A stretch of DNA of 48,303 bases from Gammaproteobacteria bacterium (GTDB taxonomy: Bacteria; Pseudomonadota; Gammaproteobacteria; Steroidobacterales; Steroidobacteraceae), in the NCBI GenBank assembly GCA_003132025.1, contig PKWJ01000059.1:1-48303 (forward strand), given 5' to 3'. Position numbers and translations under genes: made by a program. Of this stretch, positions 31,856 through 41,076 are shown piece after piece; position 1 is the first letter of the stretch; every line of letters begins with the position of its first letter. The notes beneath the pieces were generated by a model. That model worked only from the letters and a program-made list of their open reading frames with translations, was not told the DNA's origin and made no database searches.

Positions 31856-33368
31856 GTTTCACCTCCGCAGCGGCGGCGGCGCGCGGCGGGCGCACCAGCA
31901 GCAGCAGTGGCAGCGCCAGCACCGTCAGCACCAGCATCAACTGAAAGTCATCCAGGTAGGCGATCATGCTGGCCTGCGCGGTGACCGCGCGATTGAGCGC
32001 GGCTATGGCCTGGGTGCCCGCGTAGACGCCGAGCGAATGGTTGGCGAGCGTGAGCGGCGTGATGTGCTGCGCCAGCGAGGCATGCACCACCTGCGTATTG
32101 CGCACCATCAGGCCCTGCACGGTCGAGATACCGATGCTGCTGCCGACATTGCGGATCAGGTTGAACAGCGCGGTGCCTTCATTACGCAGGGCCGGCGCCA
32201 GGGTGGCGAAGGTCAGCGCGGCCATCGGCACATAGACGATGCCTATCCCTAAGCCCTGAATCGCTCCCGGCCAGATGATCGACGCCATGCTCAGCTGCAT
32301 CGACAGATGCGTCATCTGCCACAGCGAGAAGGCCGTCAGCACCAGCCCGACACCGATGATCAGCCGCACATCGATGCGCCCGACCAGCCGCCCGACGAAC
32401 AGCATCGCCAGCAGCGTGCCGGCGCCGCGTGGGACCATCGTCAGGCCGGCCTGGAACACCGAGTAGCCCATCAGCCCCTGCAACAGCGGCGGCAGCAGCG
32501 CCAGGGTCGCGAACAGCACGATGCCGACCACGAAGATCAGGATGTTGCCGGTGAGGAAATTGCGATCCTTGTACAGCGCCAGGCGGATGAACGGCCGCTT
32601 GGCCGTCAGCGTGTGCACCACGAACAGGTAGAACGCCAGGCCGGTGATCGCCGTTTCGAGCTTGATCTCACCGGAATTGAACCAGTCCTTGAGCGGACCG
32701 CGATCGAGCAGCAGCTGCAGCGTGCCCACGGCAACGCTCAGCAGCGCAAAGCCGAAGAAATCGAAACTCTTGCGCTGGTGCGAGGTATCGGGGAAATAGG
32801 CCATGACTCCGGCCACCGCGAGGATGCCGAACGGCACATTGATATAGAACACCCAGCGCCAGCTGTAGTCGTCGGTCAGCCAGCCGCCGAGCATAGGCCC
32901 GAGCATCGGACCCAGCACCACGCCGACGCCCCAGATAGCCATGGCACGGCCGTGCTGTGCCGGTGGATAGACGTCGAACAGAACCGCCTGCGACATCGGA
33001 ATCAGGGCCGCGCCGCACAGTCCCTGCAGCACGCGAAACAGCACGATCTGCTCCAGCGACTGCGCCATTCCGCACAGCGCCGAGGCAAAGGTGAAACCGA
33101 TGATCGATACCAGGAACAGCGGCTTGCGGCCAAAGCGATCGGCGATCCAGCCGGTCAGCGGCGTCATGATCGCGGCTGCCACGATGTACGAGGTCAGCAC
33201 CCAGGTCATCTGGTCCTGCGTCGCCGACAGGCTGCCCTGCATGCGCGGCAGGGCGACGTTGGCGATGGTGTTGTCGAGCGCCTGCAGAATCGAGGCCACC
33301 ATCACCGTGAGCGTGATCATGCCGCGATGGAGCGGCACACCCTGCCCGCCTTGCTCGGCCGCACTCAT
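31839..33368 (-). CDS. emrB: MFS multidrug exporter, EmrB type (14 TM)
   Basis: A 509-residue inner-membrane drug/proton antiporter of the DHA2 family. TM1 carries LTVMVASILQALDNTIANVALP, motif A is GWIADRFGRKPLF, and motif C is GVVLGPMLGPMLGG. DRNFLTGNILIFVVGIVLF and the 14-helix count fit EmrB. It starts at ATG 33368, sharing one base with the emrA stop (TGATG), and overlaps the OMF gene by 17 bases. It pumps hydrophobic toxic compounds through EmrA and the OMF. Confidence 0.93.
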   Translation of the reverse strand: MSAAEQGGQGVPLHRGMITLTVMVASILQALDNTIANVALPRMQGSLSATQDQMTWVLTSYIVAAAIMTPLTGWIADRFGRKPLFLVSIIGFTFASALCGMAQSLEQIVLFRVLQGLCGAALIPMSQAVLFDVYPPAQHGRAMAIWGVGVVLGPMLGPMLGGWLTDDYSWRWVFYINVPFGILAVAGVMAYFPDTSHQRKSFDFFGFALLSVAVGTLQLLLDRGPLKDWFNSGEIKLETAITGLAFYLFVVHTLTAKRPFIRLALYKDRNFLTGNILIFVVGIVLFATLALLPPLLQGLMGYSVFQAGLTMVPRGAGTLLAMLFVGRLVGRIDVRLIIGVGLVLTAFSLWQMTHLSMQLSMASIIWPGAIQGLGIGIVYVPMAALTFATLAPALRNEGTALFNLIRNVGSSIGISTVQGLMVRNTQVVHASLAQHITPLTLANHSLGVYAGTQAIAALNRAVTAQASMIAYLDDFQLMLVLTVLALPLLLLVRPPRAAAAAEVKHAAIE

Positions 33369-34492
33369 CAGCGCCGCGCCAGCTGCTTCCCGGTGTGACC
33401 GAACAGACTGCGGTGGTGCTGGGTATCGACCGTCACCTCGGCACTCAACCCGGCATGCAGCGGCGTGGCGTCGGTCAGCTCACCGCTCGCGAGCTGCAGT
33501 CGCACCGGGACGCGCTGTACCACCTTGACCCAGTTGCCGGTGGCATTTTCCGGCGGCAACAGTGAGAACTGCGCGCCGGTACCGGGGCTCAAGCTCACAA
33601 CCTGCGCCTTGAAGCGGCGCCCCGGATAGGCGTCAATGCGGATGTCGGCCGACTGGCCGGCACGCATGTAGGTGAGATCATCTTCCTTGAAGTTCGCCTC
33701 GACCCAGACATCGCGGCTGGAGACCAGGCCGAACACCGGCGTCGCCGCATTGATGTAATCGCCGACCTGCAATTGTTCGACCCTGGCCACGACACCGTCA
33801 CCGGGCGCGCGGATCACGGTGTACGACAGATCCAGGTTGGCCCGATCGAGGGCTGCCTGCGCCTGCATCACCACCGGATGCTCATCGAGCGGTAGATTCG
33901 GATTGCCGCCGAGCAGCGCCAGCACGCTGTCGGCAGTCTGCTGCGCCGAGGTGAGCTGCGACTGCGCCAGCTGCATGGCGTGCTGCACCTGCTCGAACTG
34001 CGCGCGCGAGCTGATGCCCGAGGCCAGCAGCCGCTGCTGGCGCTGAAATTCCTGTTGCTGGTACGCCAGGGTGTCGCGCGCCGCCGCCTGTTCGGACAGC
34101 TGGTGGCGGTAGGTCGCCTTGGCCGCGCCGATCTGCATGCGCGCCGAGGCCAGCTTGGCCTGCGCATCCTCGACCGCGATGCGAAACGTGCGGTCGTCGA
34201 TTCGGAACAGCACCTCGCCGCGGCGTACCAGCTGATTGTCATGCACGTCGAGTTCGATCACGCGGCCCGGCACGTTGGCGCTGATCGTGGTCTGCGCGGC
34301 CTGCACCGATGAATCGTCGGTGGATACGTAGCGCCCGGTGGCCAGGTAGTACCAGAGGGCGGCCACAATCGCGAGCGCGATGCCGCCGCCCATCAGCAGC
34401 CAGCGCAGGCTCAAGCCCCTGGCCGCCGGCGGCGGTTCCACGCGGGTGTCGGTTCGCTCATCCACCTTGGCATCCATGTTCGCGATACTCAC
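33368..34492 (-). CDS. emrA: membrane fusion protein, EmrA type
   Basis: A 374-residue periplasmic adaptor. One N-terminal membrane helix (LSLRWLLMGGGIALAIVAAL) precedes a split lipoyl-like domain: VPGRVIELDVHDNQLVRRGEVLFRID at one half and VIRAPGDGVVARVEQLQVGDYI at the other. A long helical hairpin lies between them (residues ~110-215). A beta-barrel domain with DVWVEANFKEDDLTYMRAGQ and the membrane-proximal GTGAQFSLLPPENATGNWVKVVQRVPVR follows, all typical of the HlyD/EmrA family. It links EmrB to the outer-membrane factor. It overlaps marR by four bases (ATGA). Confidence 0.93.
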   Translation of the reverse strand: MSIANMDAKVDERTDTRVEPPPAARGLSLRWLLMGGGIALAIVAALWYYLATGRYVSTDDSSVQAAQTTISANVPGRVIELDVHDNQLVRRGEVLFRIDDRTFRIAVEDAQAKLASARMQIGAAKATYRHQLSEQAAARDTLAYQQQEFQRQQRLLASGISSRAQFEQVQHAMQLAQSQLTSAQQTADSVLALLGGNPNLPLDEHPVVMQAQAALDRANLDLSYTVIRAPGDGVVARVEQLQVGDYINAATPVFGLVSSRDVWVEANFKEDDLTYMRAGQSADIRIDAYPGRRFKAQVVSLSPGTGAQFSLLPPENATGNWVKVVQRVPVRLQLASGELTDATPLHAGLSAEVTVDTQHHRSLFGHTGKQLARR

Positions 34493-34935
34493 TTCGATTC
34501 GAGTTGCAGCAGCGCGCCCTGCACGCGTTCAAGCAGGCCCACCAGCTGTTCGCGCTCGGCCGGGCTCAGTGGCGACAGCGCTTCCTGGCGCGCCTGATCG
34601 GCCAGCTTCCACATGCGATTCATGATCGGCCGGGCGGCTTCGCGCAGATACAGCCGATGCGCGCGCCGATCCTCCGGATCCGGGCGCCGCTCGATCCAAT
34701 CGTCCTGCTGCATGCGGTCGAGCGTGCGTACCAGCGTCATCGGATCGGTATCGGTGAGTTCCGCCAGCCGCGCCTGGCTGATGCCTTCATTGCGCGACAG
34801 ATGCCCGAGCACCTTGCATTGCGACAGCGTCAGGCCAATCTCGCTGGCGTGACGCTCGAAATGCTTGGCGTACAGCCGGTAAACGTCCTTTACCAGGAAC
34901 CCGAAGTTACGCAGCCGATCCGCAGCTACCGCCAT
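34489..34935 (-). CDS. MarR-family repressor of the efflux operon
   Basis: A 148-residue dimeric winged-helix regulator. N-terminal helices (RLYAKHFERHASEIGLTLSQ) form the dimer. The HTH is ISQARLAELTDTDPMTLVRTLDRM and the wing RRPDPEDRRAHRLYL. MarR proteins that lead an emrAB operon usually repress it and release DNA on binding a phenolic compound. ATG 34935 was preferred over GTG 34962 because a strong palindrome at 34968-34991 would leave no room for a ribosome site before the GTG. It overlaps emrA by ATGA. Confidence 0.88.
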   Translation of the reverse strand: MAVAADRLRNFGFLVKDVYRLYAKHFERHASEIGLTLSQCKVLGHLSRNEGISQARLAELTDTDPMTLVRTLDRMQQDDWIERRPDPEDRRAHRLYLREAARPIMNRMWKLADQARQEALSPLSPAEREQLVGLLERVQGALLQLESK

Positions 34936-34967
34936 TGGCCCGCCAGTCCTGTAATTTCTCACTTCAG

Positions 34968-34991
34968 ATATAATAACAGTAGTTATGATAT
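34968..34991. promoter_or_regulatory. MarR-type operator palindrome in front of marR-emrAB
   Basis: ATATAATAAC (34968-34977) and GTTATGATAT (34982-34991) are inverted repeats with nine of ten pairs matching around a four-base spacer. The site is an AT-rich island in GC-rich DNA, immediately upstream of marR on the minus strand. The size, symmetry and AT content match typical MarR boxes, so autoregulation is likely. The same DNA (TTATTATAT on the minus strand) could include the -10 element. Confidence 0.7.
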
Positions 34992-35069
34992 CCGTAAAGT
35001 GATGCCGCGGCCGCCGCGGGCCGGCGGGCCATCAGCGGACCAGCAGCTGATCGCGTTCAGCCGCGACTG

Positions 35070-35597
35070 CTAGTTGCCGTAGAGCTCGATGCCGGCGGAG
35101 ATTTCCCGCCGCGCGTCGTCGATGCCGCCCCAGCCTTCGATGCGCACCCACTTGCCGGGTTCCAGATCCTTGTAGTGTTCGAAGAAGTGCTGGATCTGAT
35201 GCAGCCGCTGGGGATTGATGTCCTCGTGCTTGAGCCAGTGACTGTAGATCGGCAGTACCTGGTCATCGGGTACTGCGAGCACCTTGGAATCGGCGCCCGC
35301 CTCGTCGGTCATCTTCAGCAGCCCCAGCGGCCGGCAGCGCACCACCACGCCGGGAATCAACGCGAACGGCGTGATCACCAGCACGTCGACCGGATCGCCG
35401 TCCGGCGCCCTGGTGCGCGGCACGTAGCCGTAGTTGCAGGGGTAGTGCATGGCCGTGCCCATGAAGCGGTCGACGAATATCGCGCCGGTTTCCTTGTCGA
35501 CCTCGTACTTGATCGGATCGGCATTCATCGGAATTTCGATGATGACGTTGAAAATGTCGGGCGCCCGATTGCCAGGAGTAACCAGATCCAGTCCCAT
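35070..35597 (-). CDS. ppa: inorganic pyrophosphatase (family I)
   Basis: A 175-residue cytosolic Mg2+-dependent enzyme that splits pyrophosphate into two phosphates. The signature DGDPVDV, in [13 protein letters not shown], carries the metal-binding aspartates. IYVDRFMG-like text appears as [21 protein letters not shown], with active-site Lys, Tyr and Arg residues around it. KVLAVPDD and [17 protein letters not shown] follow as in E. coli Ppa. The start ATG 35597 has GGAGG five bases ahead; the longer frame to 35651 is not homologous. It stands alone, divergent from the YXWGXW lipoprotein gene. Confidence 0.96.
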   Translation of the reverse strand: MGLDLVTPGNRAPDIFNVIIEIPMNADPIKYEVDKETGAIFVDRFMGTAMHYPCNYGYVPRTRAPDGDPVDVLVITPFALIPGVVVRCRPLGLLKMTDEAGADSKVLAVPDDQVLPIYSHWLKHEDINPQRLHQIQHFFEHYKDLEPGKWVRIEGWGGIDDARREISAGIELYGN

Positions 35598-35766
35598 GAA
35601 CACCTCCGCGCAAATGCAGCCGCATCGTAACCGCGAACCGATCGACCGCACATTCGAACTGGGCTACAGTGCAGCCTGCGGCTATGCCGTTGTGACGCAG
35701 CGCACGTCATCCGATGGTGCGCCTCTGCGTTAATTAGCACTAGGAGCAACCTGTGTTGGAGAAAGC

Positions 35767-36093
35767 ATGATGCGTACTCGAGGATTGATGGCCGCGGCCG
35801 CGACAGTTCTACTGGCGACCGCGATGCTCGGCGGCTGCGTAGCGACGGTCCAACCTGCCTATGTCGGCGACACGGTCATGGTGGCCCCGCCGCCGCCGCA
35901 GGTAGAAGTGATCGGTGTCGCCCCGACGCCTGGCTACGTGTGGTTCGGTGGCTACTGGGGCTGGTCGGGTGGCCGGCATGTCTGGATGGCGGGTCATTGG
36001 GGCCCGGGTCGGCCTGGCTACCACTGGGTACCGCACCACTGGGTGGCGGCCGGCGGCGGCTGGCGGCTGGCTCAAGGCCACTGGGAACGCTAG
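35767..36093 (+). CDS. YXWGXW-repeat lipoprotein
   Basis: A 108-residue exported protein. A signal peptide with lipobox LGGC (Cys about 24) precedes a Pro-rich linker (MVAPPPPQVEVIG). Aromatic repeats follow: PGYVWFGGYWGWSGGRHVW, then MAGHWGPGRPGYHWVPHHW and a final LAQGHWER. The Y-x-W-G-x-W/H pattern names the family; its function is unknown and it is widespread in Proteobacteria. GGAG sits five bases before ATG 35767. An 11-pair hairpin 37 bases after the stop may end its transcript. Confidence 0.9.
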   Translation: MMRTRGLMAAAATVLLATAMLGGCVATVQPAYVGDTVMVAPPPPQVEVIGVAPTPGYVWFGGYWGWSGGRHVWMAGHWGPGRPGYHWVPHHWVAAGGGWRLAQGHWER

Positions 36094-36129
36094 CGCAACA
36101 GCGCTTTGCCGGAGCGATCGCGGGCACGC

Positions 36130-36155
36130 ATTGCCGCAGCGAGAGCTGCGGCAAT
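36130..36155 (+). terminator. perfect 11-bp hairpin after the YXWGXW gene
   Basis: ATTGCCGCAGC (36130-36140) pairs perfectly with GCTGCGGCAAT (36145-36155) across a GAGA tetraloop, a stable purine loop. It is 37 bases after the lipoprotein stop and 99 bases before the msrC start. There is no T run, so termination could be Rho-assisted, or the stem could protect the mRNA 3' end. Confidence 0.5.
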
Positions 36156-36253
36156 TGCCACCTGGCGCGCGCACAGCGGGCACATAAGCTGCTAAATTCA
36201 TCGGCATGTGGACCGTGCCACAGGCACGCCGCGAACATCGGGTGAATGCAACC

Positions 36254-36811
36254 ATGAGCGACAAGGCTTCCAAGGTAGCGATCGTCACGCAGGACACGGG
36301 TAGCTCCAGAACCCGTGCCGGCCGGTCCAAAGCCGCGATCTACGAATCGTTGCGAAGCGAGCTGGGAACACTGATCACCGGTCAGACTGATTTCCTCGCC
36401 AACATTTCGAATTTCGCCGCGCTGCTGTTCGGCAGCCTGCCGAATCTGAATTGGACTGGCTTCTACCTGCTGCGTGGCTCGGACCTGGTGCTCGGGCCGT
36501 TCCAGGGCAAGCCGGCCTGCTCGTGCATCGCCATGGGTGACGGAGTGTGCGGTACCGCAGCGCTGCAGCGCGCCGCCGTGCTGGTCCCCAACGTGCATGC
36601 GTTTCCCGGACACATCGTATGCGATGAGGCTTCGCAGTCGGAGATGGTGCTGCCGGTGTTCAAGGATAACCGGCTCATCGGTGTGCTCGATCTGGACAGC
36701 CCACAGCTCGGCCGATTCGACGACACCGATCGCGAACAGATCGAAGCGCTGCTGCGCATGCTCATGGAAGGCACCGAGGTACCGGAGTTCCGGCTCGCGC
36801 CCCCCGACTAG
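36254..36811 (+). CDS. msrC: free methionine-(R)-sulfoxide reductase
   Basis: A 185-residue cytosolic GAF-fold enzyme that reduces free methionine-R-sulfoxide using thioredoxin. The three redox cysteines are in the right places: Cys in PACSCIAMGDGVCGTAA (two) and HIVCDEASQSEMVLPV. LLFGSLPNLNWTGFYLL begins the GAF fold and LIGVLDLDSP ends it. The extra ~25 N-terminal residues before SKAAIYESL look disordered. ATG 36254 gives MSDKASK and is preferred to the in-frame ATG 36206. It converges on the GGDEF-EAL gene. Confidence 0.93.
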   Translation: MSDKASKVAIVTQDTGSSRTRAGRSKAAIYESLRSELGTLITGQTDFLANISNFAALLFGSLPNLNWTGFYLLRGSDLVLGPFQGKPACSCIAMGDGVCGTAALQRAAVLVPNVHAFPGHIVCDEASQSEMVLPVFKDNRLIGVLDLDSPQLGRFDDTDREQIEALLRMLMEGTEVPEFRLAPPD

Positions 36812-36829
36812 CAGAAAGCCGCGTACCCC

Positions 36830-39247
36830 TTAGCCGGTGGCCGAGACGGCAGCGTCGTCTACCTCGTCGCTGCGGCGTACGGTGACCGCCACGACACCGG
36901 TCGTCGGCGCCGGCAAACTGCCCTCATACCAGCGGCGAAATGCCTCTGCCGGCAACGGCGGACTCATGAAGTAGCCCTGCGCCCCGTCGCAGCCCAGCTC
37001 GCGCAGCAGTGCGAAGCCCTGGCCGTCCTCGACGCCCTCGGCGACCACCTTCAGCCCCAGGCCGTGTCCGAGCTCGATGGTCGAGCGCACGATGGTGGTC
37101 AGGTCGCGATCGTCGATCATGTGCGACACGAACGAGCGATCGATCTTCAGCTCGGTGACCGGCAGCTGCATGATATAGCTCAGCGATGAATAGCCGGTGC
37201 CGTAGTCGTCGATCGATAGCTGCAACCCGATGCTGGCAAGGCGCTCGAGCACCTTCTGCGCGTGCGCCGGGTCCTCCATGAACCCGCTCTCGGTGATCTC
37301 CAGGCACACCATGGACGCCGGCACCGAGTGCTCGCTCAACAACGCGCTGATGGCCTCCGGCAGATCGCGATTCATCAGATCGCGCGCCGAGATGTTGACC
37401 GACACCTGCAGCTGCAAGCCGTCGCGGCGCCACACGCCACACTGCCGGATCGCCTCAGCGAGCACCCATCGTGTCAGCACCTTGATGTAGCCGGTGTGCT
37501 CGGCGAATGGGATGAACAGCCCGGGCGGCACCAGCCCTTTGGTCGGATGAACCCAGCGGATCAGGGCCTCGGCCGCGTGCACGGTCGAGGAGGCCAGGGA
37601 CACCTTGGGCTGATAGTACAGGCGCAGCTCACCATGCTCCACCGCATGGCGCAGCTCGCCCAGCAGCGACAGGTGCTCCTGCTGGCTGGTGTCGAACTTT
37701 GGATCATAAACCGTGTAGCCGATCTTGCCGCGCTTGGCGACGTACATCGCGATATCGGCGTTACGCACCAGGGTCTCGGCGTCCGCCGCATGTTCGGGAA
37801 ACAACGCGATACCGATACTGGTGCCGACATCGAGCGGCTGGCCCTGGAAAAAGATCGGCCGCTCCAGCGCTGCGAGGATGCTCTGTGCCAGTTCGATCAC
37901 TTGCGCGGTCTGCAGCGCCGGCACCAGAAGTGCGAATTCATCGCCCCCCAGCCGCGCGACGCAGCCGGCCGTGCCGAGCAGCTTGTGCAGTCGCATGCCG
38001 ACCTGGCGCAGCACGTGATCGCCGACGCCATGACCGAGGGAATCGTTGACGAATTTGAAGCGATCCAGATCCATGACCAGGATCGCCAGCGATTGTCCCT
38101 GGGTCTGCGCCAGGACGATGCCGCGTTCCAGTGCTTCGCCGAACTGCGCGCGATTCGGCAGCTGCGTGAGCGGGTCCTCGTAGGCCAGCTTCAAAATGCG
38201 CTGCTCGCGTTCGGCAATGCCCGCGCGCATATGATCCAGGCCCTGTGCCAGAGCGCCGATCTCATCGTCGCGCTGCATCTGTACCGGCGCGGTGTAGTCG
38301 CCCTGGCGAATGCGCTTGACCGCCGCCAGCAGCAATTCAATCGGACGGGTGATGCCGAGCGCGATCATCACGCTGCCGGCGATCGACAACGCCAGGCTCA
38401 GGATGCCGAGCGCGATCAGTGTAGTGCGCAACGCCTGAAAGCGCGCCATGGCGTCGGCGATTGGCCGCTGCAACACCGCCACGATGTGCTCGCCGGCGCC
38501 CTCGCCCAGGGATACGAATCGGACCTGCTGCTCACCCTGCGACATCTGCAGCAAGCGCGTATCCAGCGCCTCAAGGTACGGCGGCAGCTGCTCGGACATG
38601 GCGCTGGCGGCGGCCGCGGACAGGGTGGTGGCCAGCAGCTCCCAGCGTCCGCGGCGCTCGACCGCGAACGACACGTCCAGGCCGGTCAGCTGCCGCAAGT
38701 CCGCCGCCAGTGCAGCATCGACCGGATAACAATCGACGATCCAACCGATCGTCAGCGGCGCTCGTACCGGCACCGCGATGAGCTGAAATGCGTGATTCTC
38801 GAGCAGGCCGATCGCGGTCGCCTCACCGTCGGTGCGCGCCTGCGTGATCAGTTGCTCGAATTCGAAGCGCCGCGGCGCGGCGCCGGCATGCATGGTGTCG
38901 GCGATGACGTTACCCGCAAGATCGACGTACAGCACCGACTGGGCCTTGATGCGCGCGCGCTGATTGTCGAGCGCCGAGGCGAGCGTCGCGACGTCACCGG
39001 TGGCCGCTGCCTCGCGGAATGCAAAGTCGGAGGCCGAGGCGCCCGCTGCCTGCGCCTCACGCTCGGCGTTCTGTCGCAGCACGCGCGCAAACACCTTCTG
39101 GCCGACGCCCAGTTCATCTTCGATCTTGCCGCGCGCCGCATTATAGCTGGCATGGTTGGTGAGCACGAACTCGGCCACCTGCACGGCGCCGAGCAGCGCC
39201 ACAAGGAACACGATCATGCGCACGCGCAGACTTCGAAATTGCATCAT
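36830..39247 (-). CDS. membrane GGDEF-EAL protein (cyclic di-GMP turnover)
   Basis: An 805-residue inner-membrane signalling protein. TM1 lies at residues ~10-29, a periplasmic sensor domain at ~30-270, and TM2 at ~273-300. A HAMP linker (ITRPIELLLAAVKRIRQGDY) follows. The GGDEF domain has its motif at 434-438 (ARLGGDEFALL) and looks catalytically complete. No RxxD inhibitory site is seen five residues before it. The EAL domain is intact: EAL at 560-562 (AEALIRWVHP), NISARDL, EITES, DDYGTGYSSL, KIDRSF and VAEGVED. So both synthesis and breakdown of c-di-GMP are possible. The start is ATG 39247 or 39244; there is no clear ribosome site. Both neighbours on the plus strand are unrelated. Confidence 0.92.
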   Translation of the reverse strand: MMQFRSLRVRMIVFLVALLGAVQVAEFVLTNHASYNAARGKIEDELGVGQKVFARVLRQNAEREAQAAGASASDFAFREAAATGDVATLASALDNQRARIKAQSVLYVDLAGNVIADTMHAGAAPRRFEFEQLITQARTDGEATAIGLLENHAFQLIAVPVRAPLTIGWIVDCYPVDAALAADLRQLTGLDVSFAVERRGRWELLATTLSAAAASAMSEQLPPYLEALDTRLLQMSQGEQQVRFVSLGEGAGEHIVAVLQRPIADAMARFQALRTTLIALGILSLALSIAGSVMIALGITRPIELLLAAVKRIRQGDYTAPVQMQRDDEIGALAQGLDHMRAGIAEREQRILKLAYEDPLTQLPNRAQFGEALERGIVLAQTQGQSLAILVMDLDRFKFVNDSLGHGVGDHVLRQVGMRLHKLLGTAGCVARLGGDEFALLVPALQTAQVIELAQSILAALERPIFFQGQPLDVGTSIGIALFPEHAADAETLVRNADIAMYVAKRGKIGYTVYDPKFDTSQQEHLSLLGELRHAVEHGELRLYYQPKVSLASSTVHAAEALIRWVHPTKGLVPPGLFIPFAEHTGYIKVLTRWVLAEAIRQCGVWRRDGLQLQVSVNISARDLMNRDLPEAISALLSEHSVPASMVCLEITESGFMEDPAHAQKVLERLASIGLQLSIDDYGTGYSSLSYIMQLPVTELKIDRSFVSHMIDDRDLTTIVRSTIELGHGLGLKVVAEGVEDGQGFALLRELGCDGAQGYFMSPPLPAEAFRRWYEGSLPAPTTGVVAVTVRRSDEVDDAAVSATG

Positions 39248-39492
39248 GGAGTGCCCGCGCGGCGCACTGCCATCGCGAAGCGAACCATCTTGCCGGCGCG
39301 CAGCGATGCGGGTGACATGTGTCAGAGGTCCTGGAACGGGTCTTATGAAAGATGGTAGGGGCGCACCGCGGGTCCGGACGTTAAATGAATCACAGCCTGC
39401 CAACATAAGCATTTTGCGCAATCTGGCGGCGCCTGATACAACCGTGACTGGCGGCCGGTTTGTGACCCAGGTCGCAGCAAAACAGGAGCTCG

Positions 39493-40875
39493 ATGACCAT
39501 AACTGCCAGCGCCGCCCCGATGCCCGCCGCGTCTGCAACCCTGGCGACGTTGGCGGCCGATCTCGCTACCGGACGCGTCAGCAGCCGAGCGCTGCTGGAG
39601 GCGTGCCTCGAGCGCATCGACGACAGCGCCGGCGAGGGCGAGCGGACTTTCCTGCAGGTGGATCGCGACGCCGCGCGTGCCCAGGCCGACGCCGTGGATG
39701 CGCTACGTGCCAGCGGCGCGGCGATGCCCGCGACCGCGGGCATTGCGATTTCGATCAAGGATCTGTTCGACATTGCCGGTCAGGTCACGCGCGCCGGATC
39801 GACCGTGCTGTCGGAGCGCGCGCCGGCGGCAGTGGACGCGCTGAGCGTGGCGCGCCTGCGTCGGGCCGGATTTGTGCTGCTAGGCCGCACCAACATGACC
39901 GAATTCGCCTTTTCCGGCCTCGGACTCAATCCGCACTACGGCACGCCGCGAAATCCCTGGCAACGAAGCGTGGGGCACGTTCCGGGAGGATCATCCTCCG
40001 GCGCCGCGGTCTCGGTCGCCGATGGCATGGCGCACGCCGCGCTCGGCACCGATACTGGCGGTTCGTGTCGGATTCCGGCTGCATTCACCGGACTGGTCGG
40101 CTACAAGCCGACCGCGCACCGTGTGCCGCTGCAGGGCGCGGTGCCGCTGTCGCCCAGCCTGGATTCGATCGGACCGATCGCCCGCTCGGTCGCCTGCTGC
40201 GCACTGCTCGATGCGTTGCTGGCCGCCGAGGCACCGCCCGATTTGCGCGATTGCGCGCTCTCGGGTCGGCACTTTGCCGTGCCGCGCACGCTGGTGCTGG
40301 AAGACATGGATCGGCACGTCGCCGCAGCCTTCGCAACCGCGCTGTCGCGCATCTCCGCGGCCGGGGCGCGCATCGATGAGATCGATGTGCCGGAATTTGT
40401 CGAGCTCGCCGCGATCCATGCCAGGGGCACGCTGTCCAACGTGGAAAGCTTCGCCTGGCACCGCGAACTTCTGGCCACGCACGCGGCCGAATACGACCCG
40501 CGCGTCCGGGCGCGGATCGAGATCGGCGCCACGCTGACTGCGGCCGATTACGCGCTGCTGCTCGCCGCCCGCAGCAGATTCATCGCCAGCGTCGGCCAAC
40601 GCATCGTCGCCTTTGACGCGCTACTGATGCCGACCGTGCCGGTGATCCCGCCGCGCATTGCGGATCTGCAGGCCGACGACGCGTACTTCAGGATCAACGC
40701 GCTGGTGTTGCGCAACCCGTCGGTGGTGAATTTTCTCGACGGTTGCGCGATTTCCATTCCGATGCACGAGATCGGTCGACCGCCTGCCGGACTGACGCTG
40801 GCGTGCAGCGGCGATCTCGACCGTCAGTTGTTCAGCTGCGCGGCGGCCGCGGAGCGCATCGTCGCAGGGCGCTGA
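39493..40875 (+). CDS. amidase (amidase-signature family)
   Basis: A 460-residue cytosolic hydrolase. The catalytic triad is visible: K89 in AISIKDLFD, cis-Ser S167 in PGGSSSGAAVS, and nucleophile S191 in TDTGGSCRIPAAFTG. GRTNMTEFAFSGLG and YKPTAHRVP are also family marks. The substrate cannot be told; the nearest branches include non-canonical GatA-like amidases and indoleacetamide hydrolases, and no gatB or gatC is adjacent, so a tRNA-amidotransferase role is unlikely. The start ATG 39493 has GGAG about six bases ahead. It is a single gene, divergent from the GGDEF-EAL gene with a 245-base gap that shows no other gene. Confidence 0.9.
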   Translation: MTITASAAPMPAASATLATLAADLATGRVSSRALLEACLERIDDSAGEGERTFLQVDRDAARAQADAVDALRASGAAMPATAGIAISIKDLFDIAGQVTRAGSTVLSERAPAAVDALSVARLRRAGFVLLGRTNMTEFAFSGLGLNPHYGTPRNPWQRSVGHVPGGSSSGAAVSVADGMAHAALGTDTGGSCRIPAAFTGLVGYKPTAHRVPLQGAVPLSPSLDSIGPIARSVACCALLDALLAAEAPPDLRDCALSGRHFAVPRTLVLEDMDRHVAAAFATALSRISAAGARIDEIDVPEFVELAAIHARGTLSNVESFAWHRELLATHAAEYDPRVRARIEIGATLTAADYALLLAARSRFIASVGQRIVAFDALLMPTVPVIPPRIADLQADDAYFRINALVLRNPSVVNFLDGCAISIPMHEIGRPPAGLTLACSGDLDRQLFSCAAAAERIVAGR

Positions 40876-41076
40876 TCCGGCCAAAATGCGCTGTCATCGG
40901 CGTCCCACAAGACTGACGACGCGATCTGTAGGCGCAGCGTGCTCAATTGAGTGTTACATCAGCGCCATAGGTAAACTACAGCGTTAGCATTCGTCGCTTA
41001 AGTGAAATGACCCCTGCCGCCACCTGTGTACCCGCTAGACTCCGGCTCACGCGGATGCACACGCCAAGGAAGCCAA

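Noticed and set aside
37262-39358. A very long open frame on the plus strand, antisense to the GGDEF-EAL gene
   Set aside because: It lies wholly opposite a gene with intact catalytic motifs and is an effect of GC-rich codon use; the product is His/Gln/Arg-rich with no domain.
39493-40875. Amidase as GatA of the tRNA-dependent amidotransferase
   Set aside because: No gatB or gatC nearby, and the sequence around the triad fits general amidases.
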